Positions 44,010 through 52,743 of a stretch of 64,000 nucleotides of DNA are shown piece after piece. The stretch is from Chromatiaceae bacterium. Its GTDB lineage: Bacteria > Pseudomonadota > Gammaproteobacteria > Chromatiales > Chromatiaceae. Under the pieces are notes generated by a model that saw only the letters and a program-made list of their open reading frames with translations, was not told where the DNA came from and did not search any database. Location of the stretch: NCBI GenBank assembly GCA_024235215.1, contig JACKMU010000006.1, forward strand, positions 1-64,000, read 5' to 3'. The first letter of the stretch is position 1, and every line of letters starts with the position of its first letter. Made by a program: the position numbers and the translations under genes.

Positions 44010-45209
44010 TCACTCAGCGCGCAGTGCCTCGACCGGGTCCATGCGCGCCGCCCGGTAGGCGGGCAACACTCCCGCGGCCAGGCCGATCAGTACCGCGACC
44101 GCCTCGGCTAGCAGAACGTAGGTGATAGGAATGTGTACCGGCAGCGCCGGTAACAGTGCGTGCAGCAGAGTTGCCAGGCCCACTCCCAGCGCCAGTCCGC
44201 CAAGCCCTCCCAGTGCCGAGAGCACCACGGCTTCACCGAGAAACAGGCTCAATATCTGACTCTGTCTTGCGCCCAGCGCGCGCAGCAGTCCGATCTCGTT
44301 GATGCGTTCGTTGATGGCTATCGTCATGATGGTGACGATGCCGATGGCACCCACCAGCAGCGATATTCCCCCGATCGCGGCGACCGCGAAGGTAAGCACA
44401 TCGAGCACCGATCCCAGTACGTCCAGCATCTGCTGCTGGGTGGTGATGGTGACGTCGTCCCGTCCATGGCGTGCAGTCAGCTTCTCCCTGATTTGCGCCA
44501 CCACATGCTCCACCGGTGTGTCCGCAGCGTACATCAGATCGATCTCGAACAGGCTATCGTTATTGAACAGACTCAGTGCGCGCGCTGCCGGGATGTATAC
44601 GGTGTCGTCCAGATCGAATCCGAGCAGCGTGCCCTTGGACTCCATCACACCGACCACCCGGTAGCGGTTGCCACCAATGGTGATGCGCTCTCCGAGCGGG
44701 TTGCGGTCGGTGAACAACTCCTGCCGGAGCTTGCTGCCCAGCACCGCGAAGGCGCGCGGCGCGGTAGGATCGTCGTGCGGCAGAAACTGTCCCGACCTGA
44801 CCCGCATGCTGAATGCGTCCGGCATCTCCGGTCCGACACCGTTCACCGTTGTCCGGCGCCGGCGGCTGCCCGCCTCGACTTCAGCGTTACCCTGGACGAC
44901 CGGCACGACAGCACGTGCGAACGGCAGGTGTTGCAGCGCCTGTGCGTCTTCGAGTGTGAGCGGCCGCTCGGTGCCAAACATCCCCATGCTGGTACCTGCA
45001 GTCGTCGCCTTGCCCGGGTTGATGCCGACCAGCGTGGTGCCGAACTGGGTGAACTCCGCCAGCACGAAGCGGTGCACTCCTTCACCGATCGAGGTCAGCA
45101 GCACCACCGCGGCAATGCCCACCGCAATACCCAGCGCGGTCAGCAGACTGCGCGCGCGGTGCGCACCCAGTGTACTGCCGGTCAGTCTGAGAAAATCGTG
45201 CGTGCGCAT
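44010..45209 (-). CDS. MacB-type ABC transporter permease, second of two
   Basis: 399 aa with the MacB/FtsX layout: an N-terminal helix (LLTALGIAVGIAAVVLLTSI), a periplasmic core of about 220 residues, and three C-terminal helices with IGIVTIMTIAINERINEIGL. It is the last gene of a four-gene exporter operon, six bases after the first permease. Two different permeases with one ATPase imply a heterodimeric transporter, as with LolCE. Confidence 0.92.
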   Translation of the reverse strand: MRTHDFLRLTGSTLGAHRARSLLTALGIAVGIAAVVLLTSIGEGVHRFVLAEFTQFGTTLVGINPGKATTAGTSMGMFGTERPLTLEDAQALQHLPFARAVVPVVQGNAEVEAGSRRRRTTVNGVGPEMPDAFSMRVRSGQFLPHDDPTAPRAFAVLGSKLRQELFTDRNPLGERITIGGNRYRVVGVMESKGTLLGFDLDDTVYIPAARALSLFNNDSLFEIDLMYAADTPVEHVVAQIREKLTARHGRDDVTITTQQQMLDVLGSVLDVLTFAVAAIGGISLLVGAIGIVTIMTIAINERINEIGLLRALGARQSQILSLFLGEAVVLSALGGLGGLALGVGLATLLHALLPALPVHIPITYVLLAEAVAVLIGLAAGVLPAYRAARMDPVEALRAE

Positions 45210-45215
45210 CGCGGG

Positions 45216-46430
45216 TCAGCGTCCGGTGAGCGCCAGCACCGGATCCAACCGCGCCGCGCGCCTTGCCGGCAGCAGGCTGAAGAGTAGCCCGGTGAGTATC
45301 GCCACCGCCAGTGCAGTCAGCAGCGACCAGCCCGGAGCCTGAGCCGGCAGCTGGGGGAACACAACCCGGATCAGGTAGCTGCCCAACTGTCCCAACGCCA
45401 TTCCCGCACTGGCACCAATGGCCGACAGCATCAGTGCCTCGGCGAGTATCAGCGTCAGGATCTGGCGCGGTGTCGCTCCCAGCGCTTTCAACAGTCCGAT
45501 TTCGGCGGTGCGCTGCGTCACTGCCACCAGCATCACGTTCATGATCAGTATGCCAGCCACCGCCAGACTGATCGCAGCGATGCCGCCCACCGCGTAGGTG
45601 AGCGCGGTGAGGATGCGATCGAAGGTCTGCAGCACCGCATCCTGGGTGATCACAGTGACATCCCGTTCGCCCTGATGGCGCTGCTGCAGCAGATCGATGA
45701 TGAATTTCTTGGCAGGCTCGATCGCGTCGCGGCTTTTCGCCTCAACCAGGATACGGAACAGGGAAGCGGTGTTGAACAGCTGCTGTGCCGATGCCACCGG
45801 AATGATCACCGTCTCCTGCACATCCACACCGATGGAGCGGCCCTCCGTTCCCAGGATACCGATCACCCGAAAACGCCGGTCACCGATGCGGATCCATTCT
45901 CCCAGTGCGCGCTCCGCACCGAACAGCTCTGCGCGGATCTTGTCCCCGATCACCGCGACGGGTGAGGCGGATGTCAGGTCGGCGCTTGGCAGGAAACGGC
46001 CCTGGTCGATCTCCCAGTGGCGGATGTCCAGCAGATCCTGATTGGAGCCCAGTATCACCACTTCGCGTGAGCGTCTCTGCCGGCTGACATCGGCCGACCC
46101 GACATTGATCGGCGCGATGCGCCGCACGCTGTGACTGCGCAACAACGCCTGTGCATCATCCAGCGTCAGGTCGCGCGGGGTCTCGCCCATCATCGTGGAG
46201 GGGTTGATTCCGGCGGTCTCGGAGCGGCCGGGAAACACGATCAACAGATTAGTGCCCAACGATGCGAACTCACCGGTGACATAACGGCGCGCTCCCTCGC
46301 CCAGTGCGGTGAGCAGCACCACCGCACTGACGCCGATCGCCATCGCGGTCAGCATCAACAGCGTGCGCGCGGGGAACCCGCGCAGTGCGCGCCATGCGAA
46401 GCGCCGGAGATCACCGCTATGCAGTGCCAT
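45216..46430 (-). CDS. MacB-type ABC transporter permease, first of two
   Basis: 404 aa from ATG at 46430 (MALHSGDLRRFAWRALRG), preferred to an upstream Met at 46481 because the family starts here and only 14 bases then overlap the ATPase gene. There are N-terminal and three C-terminal helices around a periplasmic core, with AGILIMNVMLVAVTQRTAEI as the FtsX-type signature. It pairs with the next permease. Transported substrate is unknown. Confidence 0.9.
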   Translation of the reverse strand: MALHSGDLRRFAWRALRGFPARTLLMLTAMAIGVSAVVLLTALGEGARRYVTGEFASLGTNLLIVFPGRSETAGINPSTMMGETPRDLTLDDAQALLRSHSVRRIAPINVGSADVSRQRRSREVVILGSNQDLLDIRHWEIDQGRFLPSADLTSASPVAVIGDKIRAELFGAERALGEWIRIGDRRFRVIGILGTEGRSIGVDVQETVIIPVASAQQLFNTASLFRILVEAKSRDAIEPAKKFIIDLLQQRHQGERDVTVITQDAVLQTFDRILTALTYAVGGIAAISLAVAGILIMNVMLVAVTQRTAEIGLLKALGATPRQILTLILAEALMLSAIGASAGMALGQLGSYLIRVVFPQLPAQAPGWSLLTALAVAILTGLLFSLLPARRAARLDPVLALTGR

Positions 46431-47097
46431 CCGCCGTGCCCGATAACCGGCCGTCGACCATGCGCAGCCTGCGCCGTGCACGCCGGCCCATCTCCGGGTC
46501 GTGCGTCACCATGATCAGCGTGATGCCGCGCCGGTTGAGCGTCTCCAGAATGGAGATCACCGCCGCGCCGGAGTGCTGATCGAGGTTGCCGGTCGGTTCG
46601 TCGGCCAGCAGCACCTTGGGTTGCGTGACCACCGCGCGTGCGATCGCCACCCGTTGCCGCTGGCCGCCGGAGAGCTGATCCGGTCTGTGTCGGGAGCGGT
46701 CGGTCATCTGCAACTCCGCCAGCGCGGCGTCCACCAGCGGGCGGCGCTGCTCCGGCGGCATGCCGGCCAGCAGTAGCGGCAGTTCGACATTCTCCGCAGC
46801 GGTCAGGCGTGGAATCAGGTGGAACATCTGAAACACGAAGCCGATGGAGCGGTTGCGCACCTGCGCCTGTTCATAATCACTCAACGCGGTGACATCCTGC
46901 CCGTTCAACCGGTAACTGCCCGCGCTGGGCCGGTCGAGCAGTCCGATCAGATTCAACAGCGTCGATTTGCCGGAACCGGAGGGCCCCATGATCGAGACGT
47001 AAGCGCCCTCTTCGATAACGAGGCTGACGTCATCGAGTGCATGCACCAGCTGGTCGCCCACCTGAAAACTGCGCCGGATGTGGCTCAGCTCGATCAT
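46417..47097 (-). CDS. MacB/LolD-type ABC transporter ATP-binding protein
   Basis: 226 aa. Walker A GPSGSGKST, signature LSGGQRQRVAIARAV, Walker B VLLADEPTGNLD and H-loop MVTHDPEMG are intact. Its ATG overlaps the adaptor stop by four bases and its 3' end overlaps the first permease, so the operon is translationally coupled throughout. Confidence 0.95.
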   Translation of the reverse strand: MIELSHIRRSFQVGDQLVHALDDVSLVIEEGAYVSIMGPSGSGKSTLLNLIGLLDRPSAGSYRLNGQDVTALSDYEQAQVRNRSIGFVFQMFHLIPRLTAAENVELPLLLAGMPPEQRRPLVDAALAELQMTDRSRHRPDQLSGGQRQRVAIARAVVTQPKVLLADEPTGNLDQHSGAAVISILETLNRRGITLIMVTHDPEMGRRARRRLRMVDGRLSGTADGTA

Positions 47098-48251
47098 TTC
47101 CCGTTGGGCGCATCGGCGACAGCGTAGGCACCCGCCACAACGCCGTCGCGATCGAACGAAAGTACCACCCGATCTCCCTCTGCCAGACCGGCGGTGACTT
47201 CGGTCCAGGCCCAGTTGCTCAACCCCGAGCTGATTTCACGCCGCTGCAGCCTGTTATCGGGCGCGAGCAGCAGCACCTTATTGCCCTCCAGGATCGCCTC
47301 GGTGGGAATGCGCAGCGTATTTGGCTTCTCCTCGAGGATCACCTCGATGTCGGCGCTGTAGCCCGGTAGCATACCAGCGCACTCCTGTGGACAGAGGAAG
47401 TCGACCTCCACATCCACGGTGCGCGCCTGTTTCTCCAACGCCAGCACATAGGGGGCAATCCGCCGCACCTGGCCGGCAAAGAGCGTTTTGGCCATCGCAT
47501 CCAGCGCAATACTGGCTGCCATGCCGACGCGTATCTGCGGTGCATCGACTTCATCGATCGGTGCGGAGACATAGAGGCAGCTGGTGTCGATCAAATCCAC
47601 TGCCGGCGGTGTCGGAATGCCCACCGGAGAGGGCGTCACGAACTCGCCGATCTCACCGTTTACCTGTGCGACGATACCGGCGAAAGGGGCGGTCAAACGT
47701 GTCTTCTCCAACTCGGACTGGACCAGGTGGATCTTCGCTTCACTCACTTTCCTGGTGGCAGTCGCCGCGTTGCAGGCCGCCTGCTGTGCCCGAGCTTCGC
47801 CATCGGCCTTGTCGACGGCTTCATCCGAGGTCAGGTTTTTCCGTTTCAACTGAGTCAATCGATTGGACTCGCGTCGGGCAACGTCGGCGCGGATACAGGT
47901 CTGATTGGCGTTGGCCGCGGCAGCTTCCGCTTCGCTGTTCGCCAGCTCCAGCTGAGCCAGCTGATCCCGGTTCCACAGCTCCATCAACAGCTGGCCCGAC
48001 TTGACCGCGTCACCCTCCTTGACCGGCATGCTGGCGATCTGTCCTCCGATCGACGGGGAGATACCGGCGCGGCGGCAGGCTTTGATGGTACCGGCCCGGG
48101 TATTGGCAACACTCCGCTGCACCTTGCCGTAGGCTGCCGTCCCGACCGCCACCGCAACCGGTTTCGTTTCGCTGAACCAGATGAAGAGGGCGGCGCCGGA
48201 AGCGACCACGGCTGCCAGTGGGATGAGTAGGGTACGTTTTTGTTTCAGCAT
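47094..48251 (-). CDS. HlyD-family periplasmic adaptor of ABC exporter
   Basis: 385 aa. An N-terminal helix (LLIPLAAVVASGAALFIWF), lipoyl half-motifs (RAGISPSIGGQIASMPVKEG and LTAPFAGIVAQVNGEIGEFV), a coiled-coil hairpin, and beta-barrel domains are present. Two Cys lie close together in the distal domain (FLCPQECAGM), which is unusual for periplasmic adaptors. It is the first gene of the second exporter operon; the four genes look independent of the three-gene exporter at 15.6-18.9 kb. Confidence 0.92.
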   Translation of the reverse strand: MLKQKRTLLIPLAAVVASGAALFIWFSETKPVAVAVGTAAYGKVQRSVANTRAGTIKACRRAGISPSIGGQIASMPVKEGDAVKSGQLLMELWNRDQLAQLELANSEAEAAAANANQTCIRADVARRESNRLTQLKRKNLTSDEAVDKADGEARAQQAACNAATATRKVSEAKIHLVQSELEKTRLTAPFAGIVAQVNGEIGEFVTPSPVGIPTPPAVDLIDTSCLYVSAPIDEVDAPQIRVGMAASIALDAMAKTLFAGQVRRIAPYVLALEKQARTVDVEVDFLCPQECAGMLPGYSADIEVILEEKPNTLRIPTEAILEGNKVLLLAPDNRLQRREISSGLSNWAWTEVTAGLAEGDRVVLSFDRDGVVAGAYAVADAPNGK

Positions 48252-48736
48252 GACACCAAGCGCTCCGCAATGAGACCATCTTACCCCTGCCAGGTCGATT
48301 AATCAGCTTCAGCTGGGGGGTTGCCGTTCAGGCGATCCGCTGCGATGCTGCGCGTAGGAGGAAGCACTGAGCCGGACTGACAATTCTCAGCAGTCTCTCC
48401 CGGAATGCTCCCTGCTGTTACGTTCGAGTGGCAGCTTCCGCAGTTTTAACCGGCTGTCATAGCGCCGCTTGTTTGCGCAAGTCAGTGTTGGAATATCCTC
48501 CGGCCGGCATTGTCCGGCTGACGATCGAATCTTTGACCCTTGCTCCATGCAGCTGATTTTTCCTTGCCGCAGCCCATGGGTATTTTCCCAATTTGCAGTT
48601 GACTCAAATACGAATGATAATTGCTTTGTCAGAACAGCTGAACTGACTTTGTCACTTTTCGAGACTCCACCCTTAATTGTCAGATTACCGTTCGAAGAGA
48701 GCGGTGCAGTTTTCCGTATCTTGATTAAAGAGAGAT
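48252..48736. other. Divergent intergenic region
   Basis: It lies between the leftward exporter operon and the rightward RND gene. Frames on both strands are not protein-like. It must hold promoters for both units; none is clearly recognised. Confidence 0.45.
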
Positions 48737-51559
48737 ATGATGGAAAAGGTGATGGCAATTGCGATGCGTTATCCACGGACGGTCCTGTTGTGGATTTCCC
48801 TGTTGACGGTCGCCGCGGCAACACAGCTCTCCGATCTTGAAATTACCTTATCCCCCCACTCTCTGGTTGTTGAGGGCACTCCCGCACAACGCTTTTACGA
48901 AGACACTATCGCGACCTTCGGTGCGGATAAGATAACCATCGTCTACCTCAGCGATCCGGATCTTTTCAGGCAGGACAAACTCGCTGCCATCAAACTTGTC
49001 GTCGACGCCATTGAAGCATTGCCTTTCGTAGAGAAGACCCGCAGTCTGTTTTCGATACCGGAAATCCGGCTCCAGGGAGACCTGGTTTCCACCCAACCTT
49101 TTCTGCAGCGATTGCCCGAGTCGCAACAGGACGCAGAGCGGATCTTGGCGAGTGCGCTGAAAAACCCGTTTGTTCGGAAAAATCTGCTATCGCCTGACGG
49201 GACAGCGCTGGCGATCAACATCTATCTGCAGGATCCGGAGTTTTCCACAGATCCGGATTACGATGTGCGTGTGGCCGGAGCCATCGAAAAGGCGATTGCG
49301 CCATTGGCGGGCAGGATCGCGGAATTCCATCAGATCGGGTTGCCGTATATCCGTTCTATCATTGCCCAGGAGATCTCCAAAGAGCAGGTTCAGTTCGTCG
49401 TTGCCAGTTTCACGGTCCTGTTGCTGGTGCTGGCGCTGATGTTCAGGCGCAGATCTGCGCTGATCATTCCGTTCCTTACCGCAGCATTGAGCTTGGTGTG
49501 GCTGCTCGGTGCCATGGCGGCGCTGGGCGTTCCGCTGAGCGTGCTGACGGCTGTCGTTCCGGTATTGCTGGTGATCGTCGGCTCCACCGAAGACGTCCAT
49601 CTGCTGGCCGAATACTACGCCGGCATCGACAAAGCACTGGGCCGTCTGCACGCGGTCAGGTCGATGACCCGGCGTCTCGCGCTTGCCATCAGTCTCACCT
49701 TCCTGACCTCCTATGCCGGTTTTCTCGCGGTGGGGGCCAACCCGGTTAGCCTGGTGCGGGAGTTCGGCATCGTGGCATCGACTGGTTTAGCAATAAACTT
49801 TCTGCTGACGGCGTTGCTGGTTCCCATCTTGCTGCAATTGATCGGGGAGCGGAACAGCCATAACCGGCAGTACCGTCTTACCGGGCTCTATCTACGATTC
49901 AGTGCGTTTCTGACCCGTTTCATACTCTCCCACCGTCGCCTGATCGTTGTGTTGAGTATCGCGGTTTTCACGGCATGCGGCGCACTCGCCAGTCGCCTGC
50001 AGGTGGACAACAGTATCCTGAACTATTTACCCGATGAATCTCCGGTCCGGGACCGGGCCCTGAACATCAGTCAGAAGCTGGCGGGAATTTACGTTTTTCA
50101 AATCGTGCTGGATGGTCACATCGACGACGCGTTCGAGCGCGTCCATTACCTTGAGCAGATCCAGAAAATACAACGTTACATCGCACAGCAGTCGCCGTTC
50201 GATCACAGCAACTCCTTTGCCGATTACCTCGCGCTGTTGAACAGCGCGGTCAATGACACGGGTGAACCGGAATTGCCCGACGAGGACGATGTGGCCGAGG
50301 CGCTGATGTTGTTCATCAATCCGGGAGACGTCCGTGAATACCTGTCCGCCGATAAGAGTATCGCGAACATTGTGGTACGCCACGGCATCGATGAATCCGC
50401 GGATTTGCAGATCGCAGTCAGGGATCTGGAAGCGTATATCAAACACAATGTCGACCCGGATCTTCAGGTAACGATCACCGGACAGTCGGTACTTGCCAGC
50501 GATGCGGTCAACGACCTGATCGTGGGTCAGATCAAATCTCTGGGGTTGATCATCGTCACCATCTTCGTGGTGGTCTCGCTGTTGTTCGTCACCCCCAAGG
50601 CGGGCCTGATTGCCGTCATCGTCAATGCGTTTCCAGTCGTGGCCCTGTTTGGCATCATGGCCCTGACCGGTATCGCGCTCGATTCCGCGACTTCCATGAT
50701 CGCAGCAATTGCCGTGGGTGTCGGCGTGGATCACACCATGCATTTCATGGTGCGTTACAACCAGCAGTTAAAAAACAGCGACGACGAACTCAGCGCGATT
50801 ACCCGAACCGTCATCAGTGAAGCCAGTCCCATCGGCACGGCGACGATAGCCCTTGCCGCTGGATTTGCGGTCTTGTTCTGGTCAAACTTTCCCCCGGTCT
50901 ACTTCTTCGGTCTGCTCAGTGCGATGATGATGTTGTTCGCATTCGTGGCAACCTTCGTTCTGGCACTGGTGCTGCTCTCCTATATCCGTCTGATGACGAT
51001 ATGGGATCTGCTCGGCACCAGCGTGCGCAAGCGACTGGCTGTCGCCTGTCCCCTGTTTCACGGTATGCGCTCACTACAGATCCGGCGTATCATTCTGCTG
51101 GGTGCGGTATTGCAGTTCCGCGATGGCGAACAGATTATGCAACGCGGTGAATTGGGCAGTTCAATGTTTGTACTGCTCAAAGGCAATGTCATTATCGACT
51201 CCATAAAATCGGATGGCACACCGGACCGATTCAAGGCGGCTTCGGTGGGAGAGGTCTTTGGGCTGGCGGCGCTGATGTGCGGAAAACCACGTGTTGCCTC
51301 CGCCACTGCTGTCGGCAACGTGGAGGTACTGTCACTCGACTGGGCTCGTTTACAGAGAATTTCCCGGTTCTTCCCACGTAGCGCCTATCGTCTGTTCAGG
51401 AATCTGTCTGTATTGATGGGGGATCGGCTGACCGATCAATCCGCGCTGGTTACCGGCACCACTGCGGAGCGTAGTGAGCTGAAATCGGCTATCGACCTGC
51501 CTTCGACGCCACTGAATTCCGGAGTCGCCGAGCCGGCAACGGTGCAGAGCCCGGATTGA
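48737..51559 (+). CDS. RND/MMPL-family exporter fused to a C-terminal cyclic-nucleotide-binding domain
   Basis: 940 aa. Two repeats of RND architecture each have one helix, a periplasmic loop of about 150-190 residues, and a bundle of five helices (VQFVVASFTVLLLVLALMFR and later SMIAAIAVGVGVDHTMHFMV, the MMPL-type signature). Most family members end after the last helix at about residue 760. Here about 150 further residues form a cNMP-binding domain: QFRDGEQIMQRGELGSSMFV, LLKGNVIIDSIKS, VGEVFGLAALMCGKPRVASA. The RAA phosphate-binding motif is replaced by RVASATA, so nucleotide binding is plausible but not certain. It would be an inner-membrane transporter, possibly of lipids, gated from the cytoplasm. 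Confidence 0.88.
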   Translation: MMEKVMAIAMRYPRTVLLWISLLTVAAATQLSDLEITLSPHSLVVEGTPAQRFYEDTIATFGADKITIVYLSDPDLFRQDKLAAIKLVVDAIEALPFVEKTRSLFSIPEIRLQGDLVSTQPFLQRLPESQQDAERILASALKNPFVRKNLLSPDGTALAINIYLQDPEFSTDPDYDVRVAGAIEKAIAPLAGRIAEFHQIGLPYIRSIIAQEISKEQVQFVVASFTVLLLVLALMFRRRSALIIPFLTAALSLVWLLGAMAALGVPLSVLTAVVPVLLVIVGSTEDVHLLAEYYAGIDKALGRLHAVRSMTRRLALAISLTFLTSYAGFLAVGANPVSLVREFGIVASTGLAINFLLTALLVPILLQLIGERNSHNRQYRLTGLYLRFSAFLTRFILSHRRLIVVLSIAVFTACGALASRLQVDNSILNYLPDESPVRDRALNISQKLAGIYVFQIVLDGHIDDAFERVHYLEQIQKIQRYIAQQSPFDHSNSFADYLALLNSAVNDTGEPELPDEDDVAEALMLFINPGDVREYLSADKSIANIVVRHGIDESADLQIAVRDLEAYIKHNVDPDLQVTITGQSVLASDAVNDLIVGQIKSLGLIIVTIFVVVSLLFVTPKAGLIAVIVNAFPVVALFGIMALTGIALDSATSMIAAIAVGVGVDHTMHFMVRYNQQLKNSDDELSAITRTVISEASPIGTATIALAAGFAVLFWSNFPPVYFFGLLSAMMMLFAFVATFVLALVLLSYIRLMTIWDLLGTSVRKRLAVACPLFHGMRSLQIRRIILLGAVLQFRDGEQIMQRGELGSSMFVLLKGNVIIDSIKSDGTPDRFKAASVGEVFGLAALMCGKPRVASATAVGNVEVLSLDWARLQRISRFFPRSAYRLFRNLSVLMGDRLTDQSALVTGTTAERSELKSAIDLPSTPLNSGVAEPATVQSPD

Positions 51560-51701
51560 TATCGGTAGCCAACCGGTGACTGGCAGGCGAACAACCTGGC
51601 GTTGGCGTGCAGCTTTGTCCGGCGGGAGAGTAACTGGGTCGGGGACCGAAACGGGGCAGCAAAGCGCGACCAATCAAGCTTTCGCGCTGACCCGGGACAG
51701 G

Positions 51702-52592
51702 TTATTCGGCAGGACCGGACACGCCTCGGTTTGCGATGCTCTGCTGCTGTTGATTGTCCACGAAAGATTGGGACTGGAGGTCAGGTTGCGGGGTATTCAT
51801 CGACTCCCCCCCCTGGCCGCCCATCTGTTGCGGTGTGGGCTGCTGCATGACACTGTTCTGCTGTTCCCAGTCAAAGCGGGGGAGATTGTCGAATGCCTGC
51901 TGAATACCGGCATTCCAGGATTTGCGCAACGCCCGCAGATAGGGGTCCTGGGCTTCCAGCCGGCAACGGCGTTCCAGATGGAACTGATCCCGGCGGTATA
52001 CCGAAATCTCGAACGGCGGTCCGACGGTGATGTTGGAGCGCGTGGTTGCATCCAGCGAGACCAGGCAGAGGCGCACGCCCTGCTCCAGCCCAAGTGATTG
52101 TGAGACGATCCGGTCCAACCCAGGCTTGCCGTACTTGCTCTCCCCAATCTGCAGATAGGGGGTCTCCGGGGAGGCGTTGATATAGTTACCCTGCGGGTAG
52201 ATCAGTATCAGACCATGTGGTTGTCCGGCGATCTGTCCACCGAGTATCAGCGTCGTCTCGCCGCTGACACCGACCTGCGCCAGCGCCTTGCTGTGCTCCA
52301 ATTGCACCTTCAGACTGACGTTGCCCACATACTCGGCCGCTTCGAAGAGGTAGCGGGCCGCGGCCAGATTCGGACCTCCCCCGGGATAGTCGAGGTCGCG
52401 TTGAATGTGGTTCATCACCTCTTGCGTCGTGGCCAGGTTGCCGGCCGAGAGAATCACGAAGATCCGGTCCGGCGCAGGAGTAAATACGTGCATTTTGCTG
52501 TAGGTGGTCACATAATCTACACCCGCGTTGGTGCGCGAGTCGGAAGCGAACACCAAACCTTCATCAAGGCAAAGTCCAAGACAATAAGTCAT
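51702..52592 (-). CDS. anbu: Anbu: proteasome-related peptidase
   Basis: 296 aa. MTYCLGLCLDEGLVFASDS is the Anbu N-terminus; removal of Met leaves a Thr nucleophile as in other Ntn-hydrolases. SAGNLATTQEVMN, LILGGQIAG and YLQIGESKYGKPGLDR are further family marks. Anbu assembles into HslV-like helical or ring structures. The C-terminal ~60 residues, rich in Gln, Pro and Gly, exceed the usual Anbu length (about 240-250 aa). It is divergent from transglutaminase, ATP-grasp and alpha-E genes, the well-known Anbu partners, suggesting a shared peptide-tag or peptide-synthesis pathway. Confidence 0.93.
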   Translation of the reverse strand: MTYCLGLCLDEGLVFASDSRTNAGVDYVTTYSKMHVFTPAPDRIFVILSAGNLATTQEVMNHIQRDLDYPGGGPNLAAARYLFEAAEYVGNVSLKVQLEHSKALAQVGVSGETTLILGGQIAGQPHGLILIYPQGNYINASPETPYLQIGESKYGKPGLDRIVSQSLGLEQGVRLCLVSLDATTRSNITVGPPFEISVYRRDQFHLERRCRLEAQDPYLRALRKSWNAGIQQAFDNLPRFDWEQQNSVMQQPTPQQMGGQGGESMNTPQPDLQSQSFVDNQQQQSIANRGVSGPAE

Positions 52593-52743
52593 ACGATTCC
52601 TGCTATGAGTGGCGGTTGTGAATCATCTCTAAGTATGGAGATTTGCACCGGCTTTGAAAAGCCCCGAGCAAACTGGCAGTTGCGCCTGGGAACTATGGTA
52701 TCATCGCCAACTAATTGAAAAACCTTAGGGAAGCTGTCTGTTC

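Noticed and set aside
44160..45287. 375-aa plus-strand frame
   Set aside because: Antisense to an intact MacB-type permease, rich in His, Gln and Arg, no ribosome site or family.
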